This document shows positions 19,455 to 28,808 of a DNA stretch of 64,000 nucleotides, one piece after another; position 1 is the stretch's first letter, and each line of letters opens with the position of its first letter. The DNA is from Ancylomarina salipaludis. GTDB lineage: Bacteria; Bacteroidota; Bacteroidia; Bacteroidales; Marinifilaceae. The stretch is taken from assembly GCF_004122035.1 (NCBI RefSeq), contig NZ_SAXA01000018.1, positions 1 to 64,000 of the forward strand. Reading direction: 5' to 3'. Under the pieces are notes generated by a model, which worked only from the letters and a program-made list of their open reading frames with translations, was not told where the DNA came from and searched no databases. A program made the translations under genes and the position numbers.

Positions 19455-21662
19455 CTATTGGGTCAACTCAGCCAATATATTTCGAACAATAGATACAGAT
19501 TCAACCTTATATTTGGCAGCTGTGTGTTTTAACCCCACTTTGATGGTATGTGCTGTATCAGGGAGTTCCCTAAACATATATTCATCTGTCCAGTCATCAC
19601 CCACCGCTAAAATAAAATCAAAATCCTTATTTTTAATGAATTGCAAAGCTGCTATTCCCTTATTAATCCCCCCGGTTTTTACCTCAATCACTTTGTTTCC
19701 TTCTAATATCTCGAGATTATGATTGGCAATCATGGTTGTTAATTCATCTTTCAATTCATTGGCTCTCAAATCAGCTTGTTCTGGTTCGGCTTTTCTAAAA
19801 TGCCAAACTAAAGAGTAATTCTTTTCTTCAATAAAAGTGCCAGGCGTTCGGTCAACAAAAGTTTCGAGTATTGGTTTAATGCTTGACTTCCAAGCATCTG
19901 TAACATTTGAAAGCATTTTCCATTCTCGATTTAATTTTTTACTCCAAACCCCGTGCTCAACAATTAAGTTGATTTTATGTCCTTTAAACCAAGTTTCAAG
20001 ACTTGCTCTATCACGTCCACTAATAATGGTAATAACATTAAGGGGATCTTCTTCCAACTTATATAATAATTGGTGCAATTCTTCATCGGGTTTAGCATCA
20101 CTGGGATTTTTCTTGAAACCGGTCAGCGTCCCATCATAATCCAAAAACAGGGCACGCATCTTAGCATTCTGATAATCAGATTGTATTTTATCCATTATCG
20201 TATTGTTAATGCGTTTGGCATGCAATGAATTTTGAATATTCTCCATCCTCGAAAGAGATTTAACAAACTCACTTGACCATTTAAACACGTCGTAACGTTT
20301 GATTCTGTCTTGTAGGAATATCATGCGTTCGCGTTGTTCATCAAGAGGCATTGTCAGGGCTTGTTTGATGCTGTCAGCTATCTCATTAATATTATTGGGA
20401 TTAATGATAAGCGCCTCTCCCATTTCTTTTGCCACACCGGCCATTTCGCTAAGAATGATTACTCCGGTTCGGTTGGTTCTGGATGCAACATATTCCTTTG
20501 CAACCAAGTTCATTCCATCGCGCACAGGTGTAACCAGCGCTACATCGCAAGAGCTGTATAATTCGATGAGACTCTCAAAAGGCATCGACCGGTAAAAGTA
20601 CCAAACCGGTGTGTAGTTAATATTACCGAATTGCCCATTCACATTTCCAACCAACTCTTCAACTTCTTTCTTGAGATTGATATAGTGTTCAACTGTCCCA
20701 CGTGAAGGCACTGCCAGCATTATAAGGGTTACTTTTCCAACAAACTCAGGATAGTCCTTTAAAAACTTTGCAAAAGCTTTTAAGCGATTCGGTATTCCTT
20801 TCGAATAATCTAATCTGTCAATGGATAGAATTAATTTGCGATCTGGTGACAGGAGAAAGTATTTTTCAAGTTCACGGTGCAATTTTGATTTTTCCTGAAG
20901 TGGTTTCTGAAAAATATCGGATGCTGCCTTTTTAAATTTGTCATAATCAATCCCCATGGGGAAAGCATCAACAATAATAATCCGATCCTCTATTTGGATC
21001 TGATTAAAAGAAATTTCATAGCCCATTAAACGACGAACCGAACTGAAAAAATGACGTTGATAGTCATAGGTGTGAAAACCGATTAAATCAGCTCCCAGCA
21101 TACCTTGAATTAATTCTTTTCGCCAAGGCAATATACGTAAGACTTCGAAAGACGGGAAAGGTATATGAAGAAAAAAACCAATTGTAACACCAGGCTTCTT
21201 TGATTTAATCATTTCGGGAACTAATAACAACTGGTAATCATGAATCCAAATAGTATCTCCTTCTTCTAATGTTTCAAGAGCTTTATCAGCAAATTTCTTA
21301 TTCACATTTACAAATGCCTCCCAAAGTTCCGGATCGTAATCGATATACTGGGCAAAATAGTGAAATAAGGGCCAGATTGTTCGATTACTAAAGCCATCGT
21401 AATACAACTCAATTTCTCTTTTAGAGAGATGAACGGAAATACAATCTTCTTCAAATAATTTTTTTTCAATTCTGTCAGCCAGCCCATCATCAATGTCATC
21501 ACTAGGTAAACCCGGCCATCCAATCCACTTTCCATTATATTCTTTATAAACCGATCGCATACCTGTAGCCAAGCCTCCAACGCTTGGAATCAGGTCTATT
21601 TGGTCATCTTTTAGGTTTATACTAAATGGTAGTCTATTGGAAACAATGTGTATTCTATTCAT
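19455..21662 (-). CDS. Bifunctional trehalose-6-phosphate synthase / trehalose-6-phosphate phosphatase
   Basis: Makes trehalose from UDP-glucose and glucose-6-phosphate. The N-terminal GT20 synthase (about 1-470) shows VSNRLPFSI at the start, SVGGLATGM near 28, WIHDYQLLLVPEM near 140, FFLHIPFPS, and the donor loop RLDYSKGIPNRLKAF near 280. The C-terminal HAD phosphatase (about 500-735) begins with LFLDYDGTLTGF, carrying the DxDGT nucleophile motif, and ends with ILAVGDDWTDEYMF. It is an OtsA-OtsB fusion, frequent in Bacteroidota. It is transcribed divergently from the GH15 gene 101 bp away, pairing trehalose synthesis with a possible trehalose or glucan hydrolase. The likely role is osmotic or stress protection. 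Confidence 0.95.
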   Translation of the reverse strand: MNRIHIVSNRLPFSINLKDDQIDLIPSVGGLATGMRSVYKEYNGKWIGWPGLPSDDIDDGLADRIEKKLFEEDCISVHLSKREIELYYDGFSNRTIWPLFHYFAQYIDYDPELWEAFVNVNKKFADKALETLEEGDTIWIHDYQLLLVPEMIKSKKPGVTIGFFLHIPFPSFEVLRILPWRKELIQGMLGADLIGFHTYDYQRHFFSSVRRLMGYEISFNQIQIEDRIIIVDAFPMGIDYDKFKKAASDIFQKPLQEKSKLHRELEKYFLLSPDRKLILSIDRLDYSKGIPNRLKAFAKFLKDYPEFVGKVTLIMLAVPSRGTVEHYINLKKEVEELVGNVNGQFGNINYTPVWYFYRSMPFESLIELYSSCDVALVTPVRDGMNLVAKEYVASRTNRTGVIILSEMAGVAKEMGEALIINPNNINEIADSIKQALTMPLDEQRERMIFLQDRIKRYDVFKWSSEFVKSLSRMENIQNSLHAKRINNTIMDKIQSDYQNAKMRALFLDYDGTLTGFKKNPSDAKPDEELHQLLYKLEEDPLNVITIISGRDRASLETWFKGHKINLIVEHGVWSKKLNREWKMLSNVTDAWKSSIKPILETFVDRTPGTFIEEKNYSLVWHFRKAEPEQADLRANELKDELTTMIANHNLEILEGNKVIEVKTGGINKGIAALQFIKNKDFDFILAVGDDWTDEYMFRELPDTAHTIKVGLKHTAAKYKVESVSIVRNILAELTQ

Positions 21663-21763
21663 AAAATCAGAAGTTTTATTTTACTGAATAATTAATTGAA
21701 TATCATGAAAATTAGCTACTTTAAGATTTGTTTCGTGAACACATACTAAAGTAATCTTTTTTT

Positions 21764-23575
21764 ATGAAAAATTTAAATTATGGCGTCGTTGGAAATTGTC
21801 GGTCTGCAGCATTAATTTCTGAAACAGGATCTTTGGATTGGTTATGCTTGCCTCAGTTTGACTCTTCATCAGCTTTTGCTAAAATTATTGACAAAGAAAA
21901 AGGGGGTAGTTTTGAAGTCATCCCAGAAAAATTAATTCGCAGTGTTCAATACTATAAAAAAAACACCAACATTCTCTGTACACGTTTCATTTGTGAAGAT
22001 GGAATCTTTGAGCTAGTGGATTTCATGCCTCGATATATTACAGAGAATAATGATTATTATTCACCACCTGACCTTGTTCGGTATTTTAAACACATAAAAG
22101 GGAAACCAAGCTTTCGTATTTTTTACAATCCCAAGTTGGATTATGCCCGTAATCATACTGAAAATAAATATGGTGAGTTCGATTTCATTAAATCATTTAC
22201 GACAACAGGAACTTACGATTCTCTTTATCTGTATACAAGTTTTGGCTGTGAGTCAGTTTTAAATAGTGACATTATTCGACTGGAAAAACACGAATTTTGT
22301 TTGGTTACCTATAATCAGAAACTCTTAAAACAAACAGATGAAAGAATTTATCTGATTATGCAAAGAACCAAAACCTATTGGTTGAATTGGTCAGAAAAAA
22401 CAAAAACTCACCCCAAATATAAAGATGAGATCAATCGATCTGCCCTGGTTTTAAAATTACTTAACTATCAAAAGTCGGGCGCCGTATTGGCTGCAATAAC
22501 CACGTCTTTACCTGAAACTATCGGTGAGGTTCGTAATTGGGATTATCGTTTTTGCTGGATTCGTGATGGCTCTATGGTTGTTAAAATTCTCACCCAATTA
22601 GGACATTATAATGTCGCCAAACGCTACTTGGATTTTATTATGGATATTATTCCTGAGAAAAAAGAAAAAGTTCAAATTATGTATGGTATTAATGGTGAAA
22701 AAAATCTCCAGGAATACGAATTAAGCCATTTGGCCGGTTATGAAGGATCAAAACCGGTACGCGTAGGAAACGCCGCTTACAAACAAAAACAAAATGACAT
22801 ATATGGTATTCTGTTGGATTTGATTCATCAACAATTCGAATTATTTGAAAATTCGTTGGAACATACCGAAGAGCTCTGTACAATTGTGCGAAGCATTGTG
22901 AATGTTGTGGACGAAAATTGGCAAAAACCTGACAAGGGAATCTGGGAAATTCGCGGCAAGAGCCTTCATTTTACCTTTAGTAAGGTAATGTGTTGGGTGG
23001 CTTTCGATCGGGCTGTAAAAATCGCTAAACTCCTCAAAGCTGACTACTATGTGAACAAATGGATTCCTTATCGCGAAGCTGTAAAAAAAGACATCATGAA
23101 AAATGCCTGGAATGAAAAAGTACAGGCTTTTACTCAATATTATGGCTCAGATGACTTAGATGCATCAGTTTTGTTAATGGAAAGTTATGGTTTTATTGAT
23201 GCTTCGGATGAAAAATACGTTTCTACGGTTCTCACTATTCAAAAAGAATTGGAACATGATGGACTGATGTTTCGCTACAAAAATCATGATGATTTTGGAA
23301 CTCCAAAATCTGCTTTTACGATTTGTTCGTTTTGGCTTATTAACAGCCTTTTCAAGATTGGCAGAAAGCAGGAAGCCAAAGAAAAATTTGATATTCTAAT
23401 GAGCTATTCCAACCATTTAGGCCTATTTTCGGAGGATATCGATTTTGTATCGAAACGTTTGCTGGGTAATTTTCCTCAGGCCTATTCTCACCTGGCAGTA
23501 ATCGAAACAGCATTAAATTTATCAGAGGATCAATCATCTGAAACAGAAGGACTATTGGAACAGTTAAATTGTTAA
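21764..23575 (+). CDS. Glycoside hydrolase family 15 protein (trehalase or glucoamylase)
   Basis: Inverting exo-glucosidase of family GH15. The N-terminal beta-domain starts NYGVVGNCRSAALISETGSLDWLCLPQFDS, typical of bacterial GH15. The (alpha/alpha)6 barrel has NWDYRFCWIRDGSM near residue 262. The catalytic-acid segment GIWEIRG is near 391, and the catalytic-base region LFSEDID...GNFPQAYSHLAV is near 555-580. There is no signal peptide, so it is cytoplasmic. Because it is divergent from the OtsAB fusion, trehalose is the favoured substrate; some actinobacterial GH15 enzymes are trehalases. Maltodextrin or glycogen hydrolysis cannot be excluded. Confidence 0.93.
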   Translation: MKNLNYGVVGNCRSAALISETGSLDWLCLPQFDSSSAFAKIIDKEKGGSFEVIPEKLIRSVQYYKKNTNILCTRFICEDGIFELVDFMPRYITENNDYYSPPDLVRYFKHIKGKPSFRIFYNPKLDYARNHTENKYGEFDFIKSFTTTGTYDSLYLYTSFGCESVLNSDIIRLEKHEFCLVTYNQKLLKQTDERIYLIMQRTKTYWLNWSEKTKTHPKYKDEINRSALVLKLLNYQKSGAVLAAITTSLPETIGEVRNWDYRFCWIRDGSMVVKILTQLGHYNVAKRYLDFIMDIIPEKKEKVQIMYGINGEKNLQEYELSHLAGYEGSKPVRVGNAAYKQKQNDIYGILLDLIHQQFELFENSLEHTEELCTIVRSIVNVVDENWQKPDKGIWEIRGKSLHFTFSKVMCWVAFDRAVKIAKLLKADYYVNKWIPYREAVKKDIMKNAWNEKVQAFTQYYGSDDLDASVLLMESYGFIDASDEKYVSTVLTIQKELEHDGLMFRYKNHDDFGTPKSAFTICSFWLINSLFKIGRKQEAKEKFDILMSYSNHLGLFSEDIDFVSKRLLGNFPQAYSHLAVIETALNLSEDQSSETEGLLEQLNC

Positions 23576-23631
23576 AATAATTTTAATAGAAAACTATTGG
23601 GAAAAACATTTTAATCCTATCATAATATAAT

Positions 23632-23640
23632 TATTTTTGC
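23632..23640 (+). promoter_or_regulatory. TAnnTTTG-like -7 element of the LURP-one-like gene
   Basis: TATTTTTGC, 30 bp upstream of the ATG at 23671, fits the Bacteroidota -7 consensus TAnnTTTG. A matching -33 element is not clear. Confidence 0.35.
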
Positions 23641-23670
23641 GCCTTATTTAAAATTAATACAAATTATATT

Positions 23671-24258
23671 ATGAATCCTATACTCAACCGAAACCTCTAT
23701 TTCGTTAAGGAGCATGTTGGAATGTTTAAGGCGGCCAACAACTTTGATATTTTAGATCCTGAAAATCAGGAAATGATTATGAATTGCCGTGAAGAAAACC
23801 TTGGTTTTTTCACCAAACTATTTCGATTCACGGGTTATAAAAGAATGACACCTTTCGATGTAGAAATAAAGACTATTCCCGGAGCTAAAGTTCTTCGTGT
23901 GAAACGAGGGGTTTCACTTTTTTTATCTAAGGTAGAAGTGTTCGATGAAAACGAGCAATTAGTCGGACGATTTAAACAAAAATTCTTCTCTATTGGAGGC
24001 AAGTTTAGTGTTTTTGATGTAAACGACAAACAACTTTGTACTCTAAAGGGTAAATGGACCAGCTGGGATTTTAAATTCATGAAAGACAATGTCGAATTGG
24101 CTCATGTGAGCAAAAAATGGGCAGGTATAGGAAAAGAATTATTTACAACTGCAGATAACTACATACTGGAAATTAAAGATAATGTACCAACTGATCAGCC
24201 TATACGCGTTATGATACTGGCAGCAGTTATGTGTATCGATATGGTTCTGAAAGAATAA
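23671..24258 (+). CDS. LURP-one-related / phospholipid-scramblase-like beta-barrel protein
   Basis: 195 aa, strand-rich, with the Tubby/LURP-one-like pattern: alternating hydrophobic strands carrying GFFTKLFRFTGYKRMTPFDVEI, a VEVFDENEQLVGRFKQKF strand pair, then FSVFDVNDKQLCTLKGKW and a C-terminal hydrophobic helix (IRVMILAAVMCIDMVL). This C-terminal helix is the buried or membrane-linked helix of the fold. Bacterial members are annotated as scramblase or LURP-one family without proven function. The gene lies between GH15 and arfB on the same strand with its own -7 element. The role is unknown. Confidence 0.75.
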   Translation: MNPILNRNLYFVKEHVGMFKAANNFDILDPENQEMIMNCREENLGFFTKLFRFTGYKRMTPFDVEIKTIPGAKVLRVKRGVSLFLSKVEVFDENEQLVGRFKQKFFSIGGKFSVFDVNDKQLCTLKGKWTSWDFKFMKDNVELAHVSKKWAGIGKELFTTADNYILEIKDNVPTDQPIRVMILAAVMCIDMVLKE

Positions 24259-24339
24259 GATATCAAATGATTCGTTCCAATAGGCTATCTTTGAAAATGG
24301 GGTTTCTATTGGATATTGGCATTTGATTACTCTATAAAA

Positions 24340-24371
24340 TTGACTAAAACTTTAAATTTTCCTTAATCTTG
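24340..24371 (+). promoter_or_regulatory. Bacteroidota-type promoter directly before arfB
   Basis: TTGAC at 24340 and TAATCTTG at 24364-24371 are 21 bp apart, close to the -33/-7 spacing of Bacteroidota promoters. The box ends only 5 bp before the ATG at 24377, so the transcript could be leaderless. Confidence 0.5.
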
Positions 24372-24376
24372 CACAA

Positions 24377-24799
24377 ATGGGACGTGGTATATCAGATCAG
24401 GATGCTTTTATTCGGGAATTCAAATTCCAAACCTCTCGAAGTAGTGGTCCCGGTGGACAAAATGTAAATAAGGTGAGTTCCCGGGTTGAATTGCGTTTTA
24501 ATCTGAAAGAAACGCAATTACTTAGCGAAGATGAGAAGGATATCCTTTATAAGAAACTGGCTTCACGTATTAGTCAGGAAGGGATCTTAATTGTTGTCGT
24601 TCAGATAGATCGCTCTCAATTACGAAATAAACAGTTGGCTATTGAGCGATTTTTCAAACTGGTTGCTTATGCTCTCAAACCGGAAAAGCAACGTAGAGCG
24701 ACAAAACCGAGTCGTGCAGCTCGCGAAAGACGTTTGCAAGCCAAACGCTTGGGAGCCGAAAAAAAAGCCCGTAGGCGTGCTTCAGATTGGAAAGACTAA
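24377..24799 (+). CDS. arfB: Alternative ribosome-rescue factor, peptidyl-tRNA hydrolase
   Basis: ArfB (YaeJ) homologue that releases peptides from ribosomes stalled on truncated mRNA. The class I release-factor domain has RSSGPGGQNVNKVSSRVEL, with GGQ at residues 26-28. A strongly basic C-terminal tail (KPSRAARERRLQAKRLGAEKKARRRASDWKD region) replaces codon-recognition domains and enters the mRNA channel. The 140-aa length is canonical. A promoter box sits right before the start, suggesting a leaderless or very short-leader mRNA. Confidence 0.94.
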   Translation: MGRGISDQDAFIREFKFQTSRSSGPGGQNVNKVSSRVELRFNLKETQLLSEDEKDILYKKLASRISQEGILIVVVQIDRSQLRNKQLAIERFFKLVAYALKPEKQRRATKPSRAARERRLQAKRLGAEKKARRRASDWKD

Positions 24800-24909
24800 C
24801 CGGGGATTTCACGAAGACAATGCAATTTTGTGAAAACACTCTTATTTTAATTAAGAAAAATTTATCGATACGAGTCTATTAAAATCGTTTATTACTTCTG
24901 AAATAAAAT

Positions 24910-24935
24910 AGGCTGCCCAATTACTTAGGCAGCCT
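24910..24935 (-). terminator. Terminator of the polyamine operon / acidic protein gene
   Basis: AGGCTGCC (24910-24917) and GGCAGCCT (24928-24935) with a 10-nt loop, followed by a T-rich run on the minus strand. Confidence 0.75.
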
Positions 24936-24956
24936 TTATACATTCTACGAAGTGTT

Positions 24957-25280
24957 TTAATCTTCGTCTTCTTCGAAATCATCGTCATCACTGGCATACT
25001 TCTCTTCGTATTGTTCTCTTCTACTGCTTAAGAGTATACCATCATCATCATAATCAGAATCCTGATCCACCAATTCGATTGCTTTACGCACTGACATTCG
25101 AACCATATAGATTTTTTCATCGGTTTCGAATGGTAAAGCTGATACTAACTCACCTTTATGGTTTGTAAATTCAATAAGGTGTTCACTAAAGCCTTCTAAA
25201 TAAAATAGTTTGATCTGCTCTTGTATTTCTTTTGAGAGCTTCTCATAATTTTGAATGACTTTTGGTTTGTTCGTTTCCAT
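24957..25280 (-). CDS. Small acidic hypothetical protein, 107 aa
   Basis: No family recognised with confidence. The protein begins METNKPKVIQNYEKLSKEIQEQIKLFYLEGF and ends in a very acidic tail (DDDDFEEDED). The core contains ALPFETDEKIYMVRMSVRKAIELV. It has no membrane or signal segment. It lies 27 bp downstream of the DHS-like gene on the same strand, with a shared terminator after it, so it is probably the fourth gene of the speA-speB-DHS unit. The acidic tail could bind cations such as polyamines, but that is speculation. Confidence 0.75.
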   Translation of the reverse strand: METNKPKVIQNYEKLSKEIQEQIKLFYLEGFSEHLIEFTNHKGELVSALPFETDEKIYMVRMSVRKAIELVDQDSDYDDDGILLSSRREQYEEKYASDDDDFEEDED

Positions 25281-25307
25281 GACTAGAATAAAATAATTAA
25301 GTGTGAA

Positions 25308-26285
25308 TTACCAGCCCAAAAGGTAAGCAAAAATCAAAGGAGCAACAATAGTTGCATCAGATTCTACAATAAACTTTGGGGTTTTGATATCCAGTTTACC
25401 CCAAGTGATTTTTTCATTTGGAACGGCTCCTGAATAGGATCCATAACTGGTTGTTGAGTCAGAAATCTGACAAAAATAGCTCCAGAAAGGTGTTTCGGTT
25501 CTTTCCATATCCTGATAAAGCATTGGCACTACGCAAATTGGGAAATCACCTGCAATACCACCACCAATTTGGAAAAAGCCGATGCCATTGTCTTGTGTGT
25601 TTTCAGTGTACCAATCAGCCAACCAAGTCATGTATTCAATACCTGATTTCATAGTAGACGGCTTCAATTCGCCTTTCAGACAATATGAAGCGAAGATATT
25701 ACCCATGGTTGAATCTTCCCAGCCTGGAACTACGATAGGTAAGTTCTTTTCAGCTGCGGCAAGCATCCAGGAATTCTTAGGATCGATCTCGTAATATTGC
25801 TCCAGTACACCAGAAAGTAACATCTTATACATATACTCGTGAGGTAAATAGCGTTCACCAGCCTCCTCTGCTGCTTTCCAAATTTCGAAAATATGCTTCT
25901 GCAAACGACGGAAAGCTTCTTCTTCAGGAATACAAGTGTCAGTTACACGATTTAATCCTTGCTCCAACAAATCCCACTCCTGCTGCGGTGTAAAATCACG
26001 ATAATCCGGCACACGACGATAGTGTGAGTGTGCAACCAAATTCATAATATCTTCCTCAAGATTGGCACCTGTACAAGTAATAATCTGTACCTTATCCTGA
26101 CGAATCATTTCAGCCAATGATTTGCCCAACTCTGCCGTACTCATGGCACCTGCCAGGGTAATCATCATTTTATTGCCCTGCTCAAGCTGTTGTTCGTAAG
26201 CTTTAGCTGCATCAACCAAAGTTGCTGCATTAAAATGTTTGTAATGCTCAGTTACAAATTGTGATATGGGTCCTTTTGTTGTCAT
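25308..26285 (-). CDS. Deoxyhypusine-synthase-family protein
   Basis: NAD-dependent aminobutyl transferase fold. Eukaryotic and archaeal DHS modify a lysine of eIF5A with spermidine; bacterial relatives act in polyamine metabolism, for example homospermidine synthesis. Visible parts are the NAD-binding TLAGAMSTAELGK and ITCTGANLEEDIMNLVAH segments, PGWEDSTMGNIFA, GGGIAGDFPI, and the catalytic-lysine motif ITWGKLD with K297. The 325-aa length is complete. It follows speA and speB with a 66-bp gap. A polyamine acceptor (putrescine, agmatine or similar) is likelier than a protein substrate, because bacteria lack eIF5A; this is inference. Confidence 0.9.
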   Translation of the reverse strand: MTTKGPISQFVTEHYKHFNAATLVDAAKAYEQQLEQGNKMMITLAGAMSTAELGKSLAEMIRQDKVQIITCTGANLEEDIMNLVAHSHYRRVPDYRDFTPQQEWDLLEQGLNRVTDTCIPEEEAFRRLQKHIFEIWKAAEEAGERYLPHEYMYKMLLSGVLEQYYEIDPKNSWMLAAAEKNLPIVVPGWEDSTMGNIFASYCLKGELKPSTMKSGIEYMTWLADWYTENTQDNGIGFFQIGGGIAGDFPICVVPMLYQDMERTETPFWSYFCQISDSTTSYGSYSGAVPNEKITWGKLDIKTPKFIVESDATIVAPLIFAYLLGW

Positions 26286-26351
26286 TTTATGCGTTATTAT
26301 CTAATTGTAATCTTCAAAAGATTTAAATTGTTTTTTTACCTGGTATTTGCT

Positions 26352-27212
26352 TTATCGCGTTTGGTTTGCCAGCATGAATTTATAGGATAGCATTTTATAA
26401 TACAACTTAGCTACTAAAAATTCAGGGGCTTTATTGCCTTTAACAGGGGCTAATTCAACCAAATCAAAACCCAATACCGTTTTTTGTTCAAATACCTTTC
26501 TCAAGTAACGAATAGTGGTATTCCAATCCAATCCTCCGGGTTCAGGTGTTCCTGTTGCCGGCATGATAGAAGGATCAAATGCATCCAGATCAAAAGTAAT
26601 GTAAACCTTCTCTCCCATCATATCAATGGATTTTTGCATCCACTCATCAGTTCCGTAAATATCTTCAGCGAGAAAGCATTTTTCTCTGTTTAAATAAGCC
26701 AACTCGCTTGTATCCATACTTCGAATACCAACCTGAATTAAATTGGTGTTTTTTGAAGCATCGTGCAAGGCACAAGCATGATTATAAGGAGTTCCCAAAT
26801 AATCTGAACGAAGATCAGCATGAGCATCCAATTGCAAGACCGTGATATCAGGATACTGTTCATAGAAGGCTTTAATCACCCCTATGCTAATGGAATGTTC
26901 CCCTCCAAAAAATGTGGGGAATTTTCCTGATTCAATCATTTTCTTAGCTACGCGGTAAGATTCTTCAACAACTGCTTCAGGACTGTGATTTACCGTCAAT
27001 TCTGGAAGAATATGTATACCTTTTGTATAAACTTCTGAATTCGTTTCTATATCGTAGAGCTCCATATTTTCGGCAGCGTCTAAAAAGGCTTCAAAACCAT
27101 TATCAGCACCTTTTCCCCAGGTACTTGTTCCATCATATGGTATAGATTGCAATAAGACAGAAGCAGATCCAAAAGCTGCAAACTCGTCTTCTATTCCAGC
27201 AAAATTATTCAT
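26352..27212 (-). CDS. speB: Agmatinase
   Basis: Ureohydrolase converting agmatine to putrescine and urea with two Mn(II) ions. The ligand motifs are GGEHSISIG, DAHADLR and TFDLDAFDPSIMP, all intact. The length of 286 aa is normal. It begins 11 bp after the stop of the arginine decarboxylase gene and supplies the next step of the same pathway. A formiminoglutamase or guanidinobutyrase activity would be the alternative, but context supports agmatinase. Confidence 0.93.
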   Translation of the reverse strand: MNNFAGIEDEFAAFGSASVLLQSIPYDGTSTWGKGADNGFEAFLDAAENMELYDIETNSEVYTKGIHILPELTVNHSPEAVVEESYRVAKKMIESGKFPTFFGGEHSISIGVIKAFYEQYPDITVLQLDAHADLRSDYLGTPYNHACALHDASKNTNLIQVGIRSMDTSELAYLNREKCFLAEDIYGTDEWMQKSIDMMGEKVYITFDLDAFDPSIMPATGTPEPGGLDWNTTIRYLRKVFEQKTVLGFDLVELAPVKGNKAPEFLVAKLYYKMLSYKFMLANQTR

Positions 27213-27223
27213 GCTACTTTTAA

Positions 27224-28630
27224 TTATTCGTTATAACCAAGAATATTCATCATATCATCAACACTTTGTTCGTTACGGTAAACGTAATCTATAAAGTTGC
27301 CCGATTCATCTCTATCCACAATAACATGTTTGGGTGACGGGATCAGGCAATGTTTAATGCCGCCGTATCCTGAAATAGAATCTTGATATGCTCCCGTATG
27401 GAAAAACCCAATATAAAGAGGTTCTTTCGCCTTAGGAGAAAAACGTGGCAGCATAATTTGCTGATTAAAGTCTTCTGAGTTGTAATAGTCAGAATGATCG
27501 CAAGAAATACCACCTATATTAATTTTGGTGTAATCGTTATCCCATTTATTAATAGGCAATAGAATAAATTTCTCGTGGATAGACCATGCATCCGGTATCG
27601 TATTCATCAATGAGTTATTGATAATGTACCACAATTCATGATCGTTTTGCTGTTTTTGTTCAACCACTTCGAAAATAATAGCACCACTCTCACCTACCGT
27701 ATATTTTCCAAATTCGGTGTAAATATCAGGTTCATGAACCCCTCCGTTATCGCAGGCTTCTTTAATATTATTTACAATTTCACGAATCATATATTCGTAA
27801 TCGTATTCAAATCCCAAGTGGTTTCTAATTGGAAATCCACCACCCAAATTTAAAGAGTCAAGCGATGGGGATTCTTTTTTTAAAGCAACAAAAAGATTAA
27901 GTGCTTTCTGAAATTCCCCCCAATAATAAAGGCTGTCTTTAATTCCAGAATCAACAAAAAAGTGAAGCATTTTTAATTCCACATTTTTATTGTCTTTGAT
28001 ATGCTTATTAAAAAACTCAAGCATCTCTTCAGGGCGAATACCTAATCGTGAGGTATAATAAGCCGATTGAGGTTCTTCATTAATTGCCATTCGAACACCA
28101 ATCTTTATCTTTCTTTTCCCAACAAGCTTTTGCAAACGACTCATTTCGCTGGTGCTATCAAGAATGATGATACAGTTCTCAAACCCCGCATCAATCAACT
28201 TGATAATTTTAGATAAATAATCAGTGGTCTTGTAACCATTATGCACGATGGTATGTGTTAGACTCAATTCTCCTTTCTGGTGGAGTTTTAAAATCAAATC
28301 GATATCGAAAGATGACGAAGTCTCCAGATTGACATTGTGCTTAAGTGCCTCACCAATAACATGATGAAAATGGCAACACTTGGTGCAATAACAATAATTA
28401 TACGTGCCTCTATAATGTGAGGCTTTAATAGCGCGATTGAATAGATTTCGCGCTTTTTTGATTTGTTCTCCAATCCGAGGCAGATATATTAATCGGAAGG
28501 GTGTCCCGTATTTTTCAATTAAATATTTGATGGACACTCCATGAAAAGACAGGTAGCCTCCACGCAAGTCAAAACCTTCCTGAGGAAAGTAATAGGTTTG
28601 CTCAATCAAATCAAAATATGTATTCTTCAT
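27224..28630 (-). CDS. speA: Arginine decarboxylase, short Bacteroidota fold-III type
   Basis: PLP-dependent alanine-racemase-fold decarboxylase making agmatine from arginine. The PLP lysine is K84 in YCTKCCHF; ETSSSFDIDLI and LNLGGGFPIRNHLGFEYDYEYM follow; the C-terminal beta domain begins around residue 330 and contains GISCDHSDYY and the FHTGAYQDS tyrosine loop. At 468 aa it is much shorter than the 630-660 aa of E. coli-type SpeA, as is normal for this phylum. First gene of the speA-speB-DHS-acidic protein unit. The assignment to arginine rather than another diamino acid rests on the adjacent agmatinase. Confidence 0.9.
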   Translation of the reverse strand: MKNTYFDLIEQTYYFPQEGFDLRGGYLSFHGVSIKYLIEKYGTPFRLIYLPRIGEQIKKARNLFNRAIKASHYRGTYNYCYCTKCCHFHHVIGEALKHNVNLETSSSFDIDLILKLHQKGELSLTHTIVHNGYKTTDYLSKIIKLIDAGFENCIIILDSTSEMSRLQKLVGKRKIKIGVRMAINEEPQSAYYTSRLGIRPEEMLEFFNKHIKDNKNVELKMLHFFVDSGIKDSLYYWGEFQKALNLFVALKKESPSLDSLNLGGGFPIRNHLGFEYDYEYMIREIVNNIKEACDNGGVHEPDIYTEFGKYTVGESGAIIFEVVEQKQQNDHELWYIINNSLMNTIPDAWSIHEKFILLPINKWDNDYTKINIGGISCDHSDYYNSEDFNQQIMLPRFSPKAKEPLYIGFFHTGAYQDSISGYGGIKHCLIPSPKHVIVDRDESGNFIDYVYRNEQSVDDMMNILGYNE

Positions 28631-28808
28631 TTACACCATAAAAAATAAAATCGTTTTATAAAAAAGTGAGCGAATATATCATTTTTTTTAATCGCTTGTT
28701 TCCCTCTAAAATATTTTTGAGCGATTTTTGTTGTGATACAAGATAAAATTAATCTTCGAACTTACACCTAATCTTTTTTATTGAAAAGATAAAAAAACAA
28801 TAATCAAA

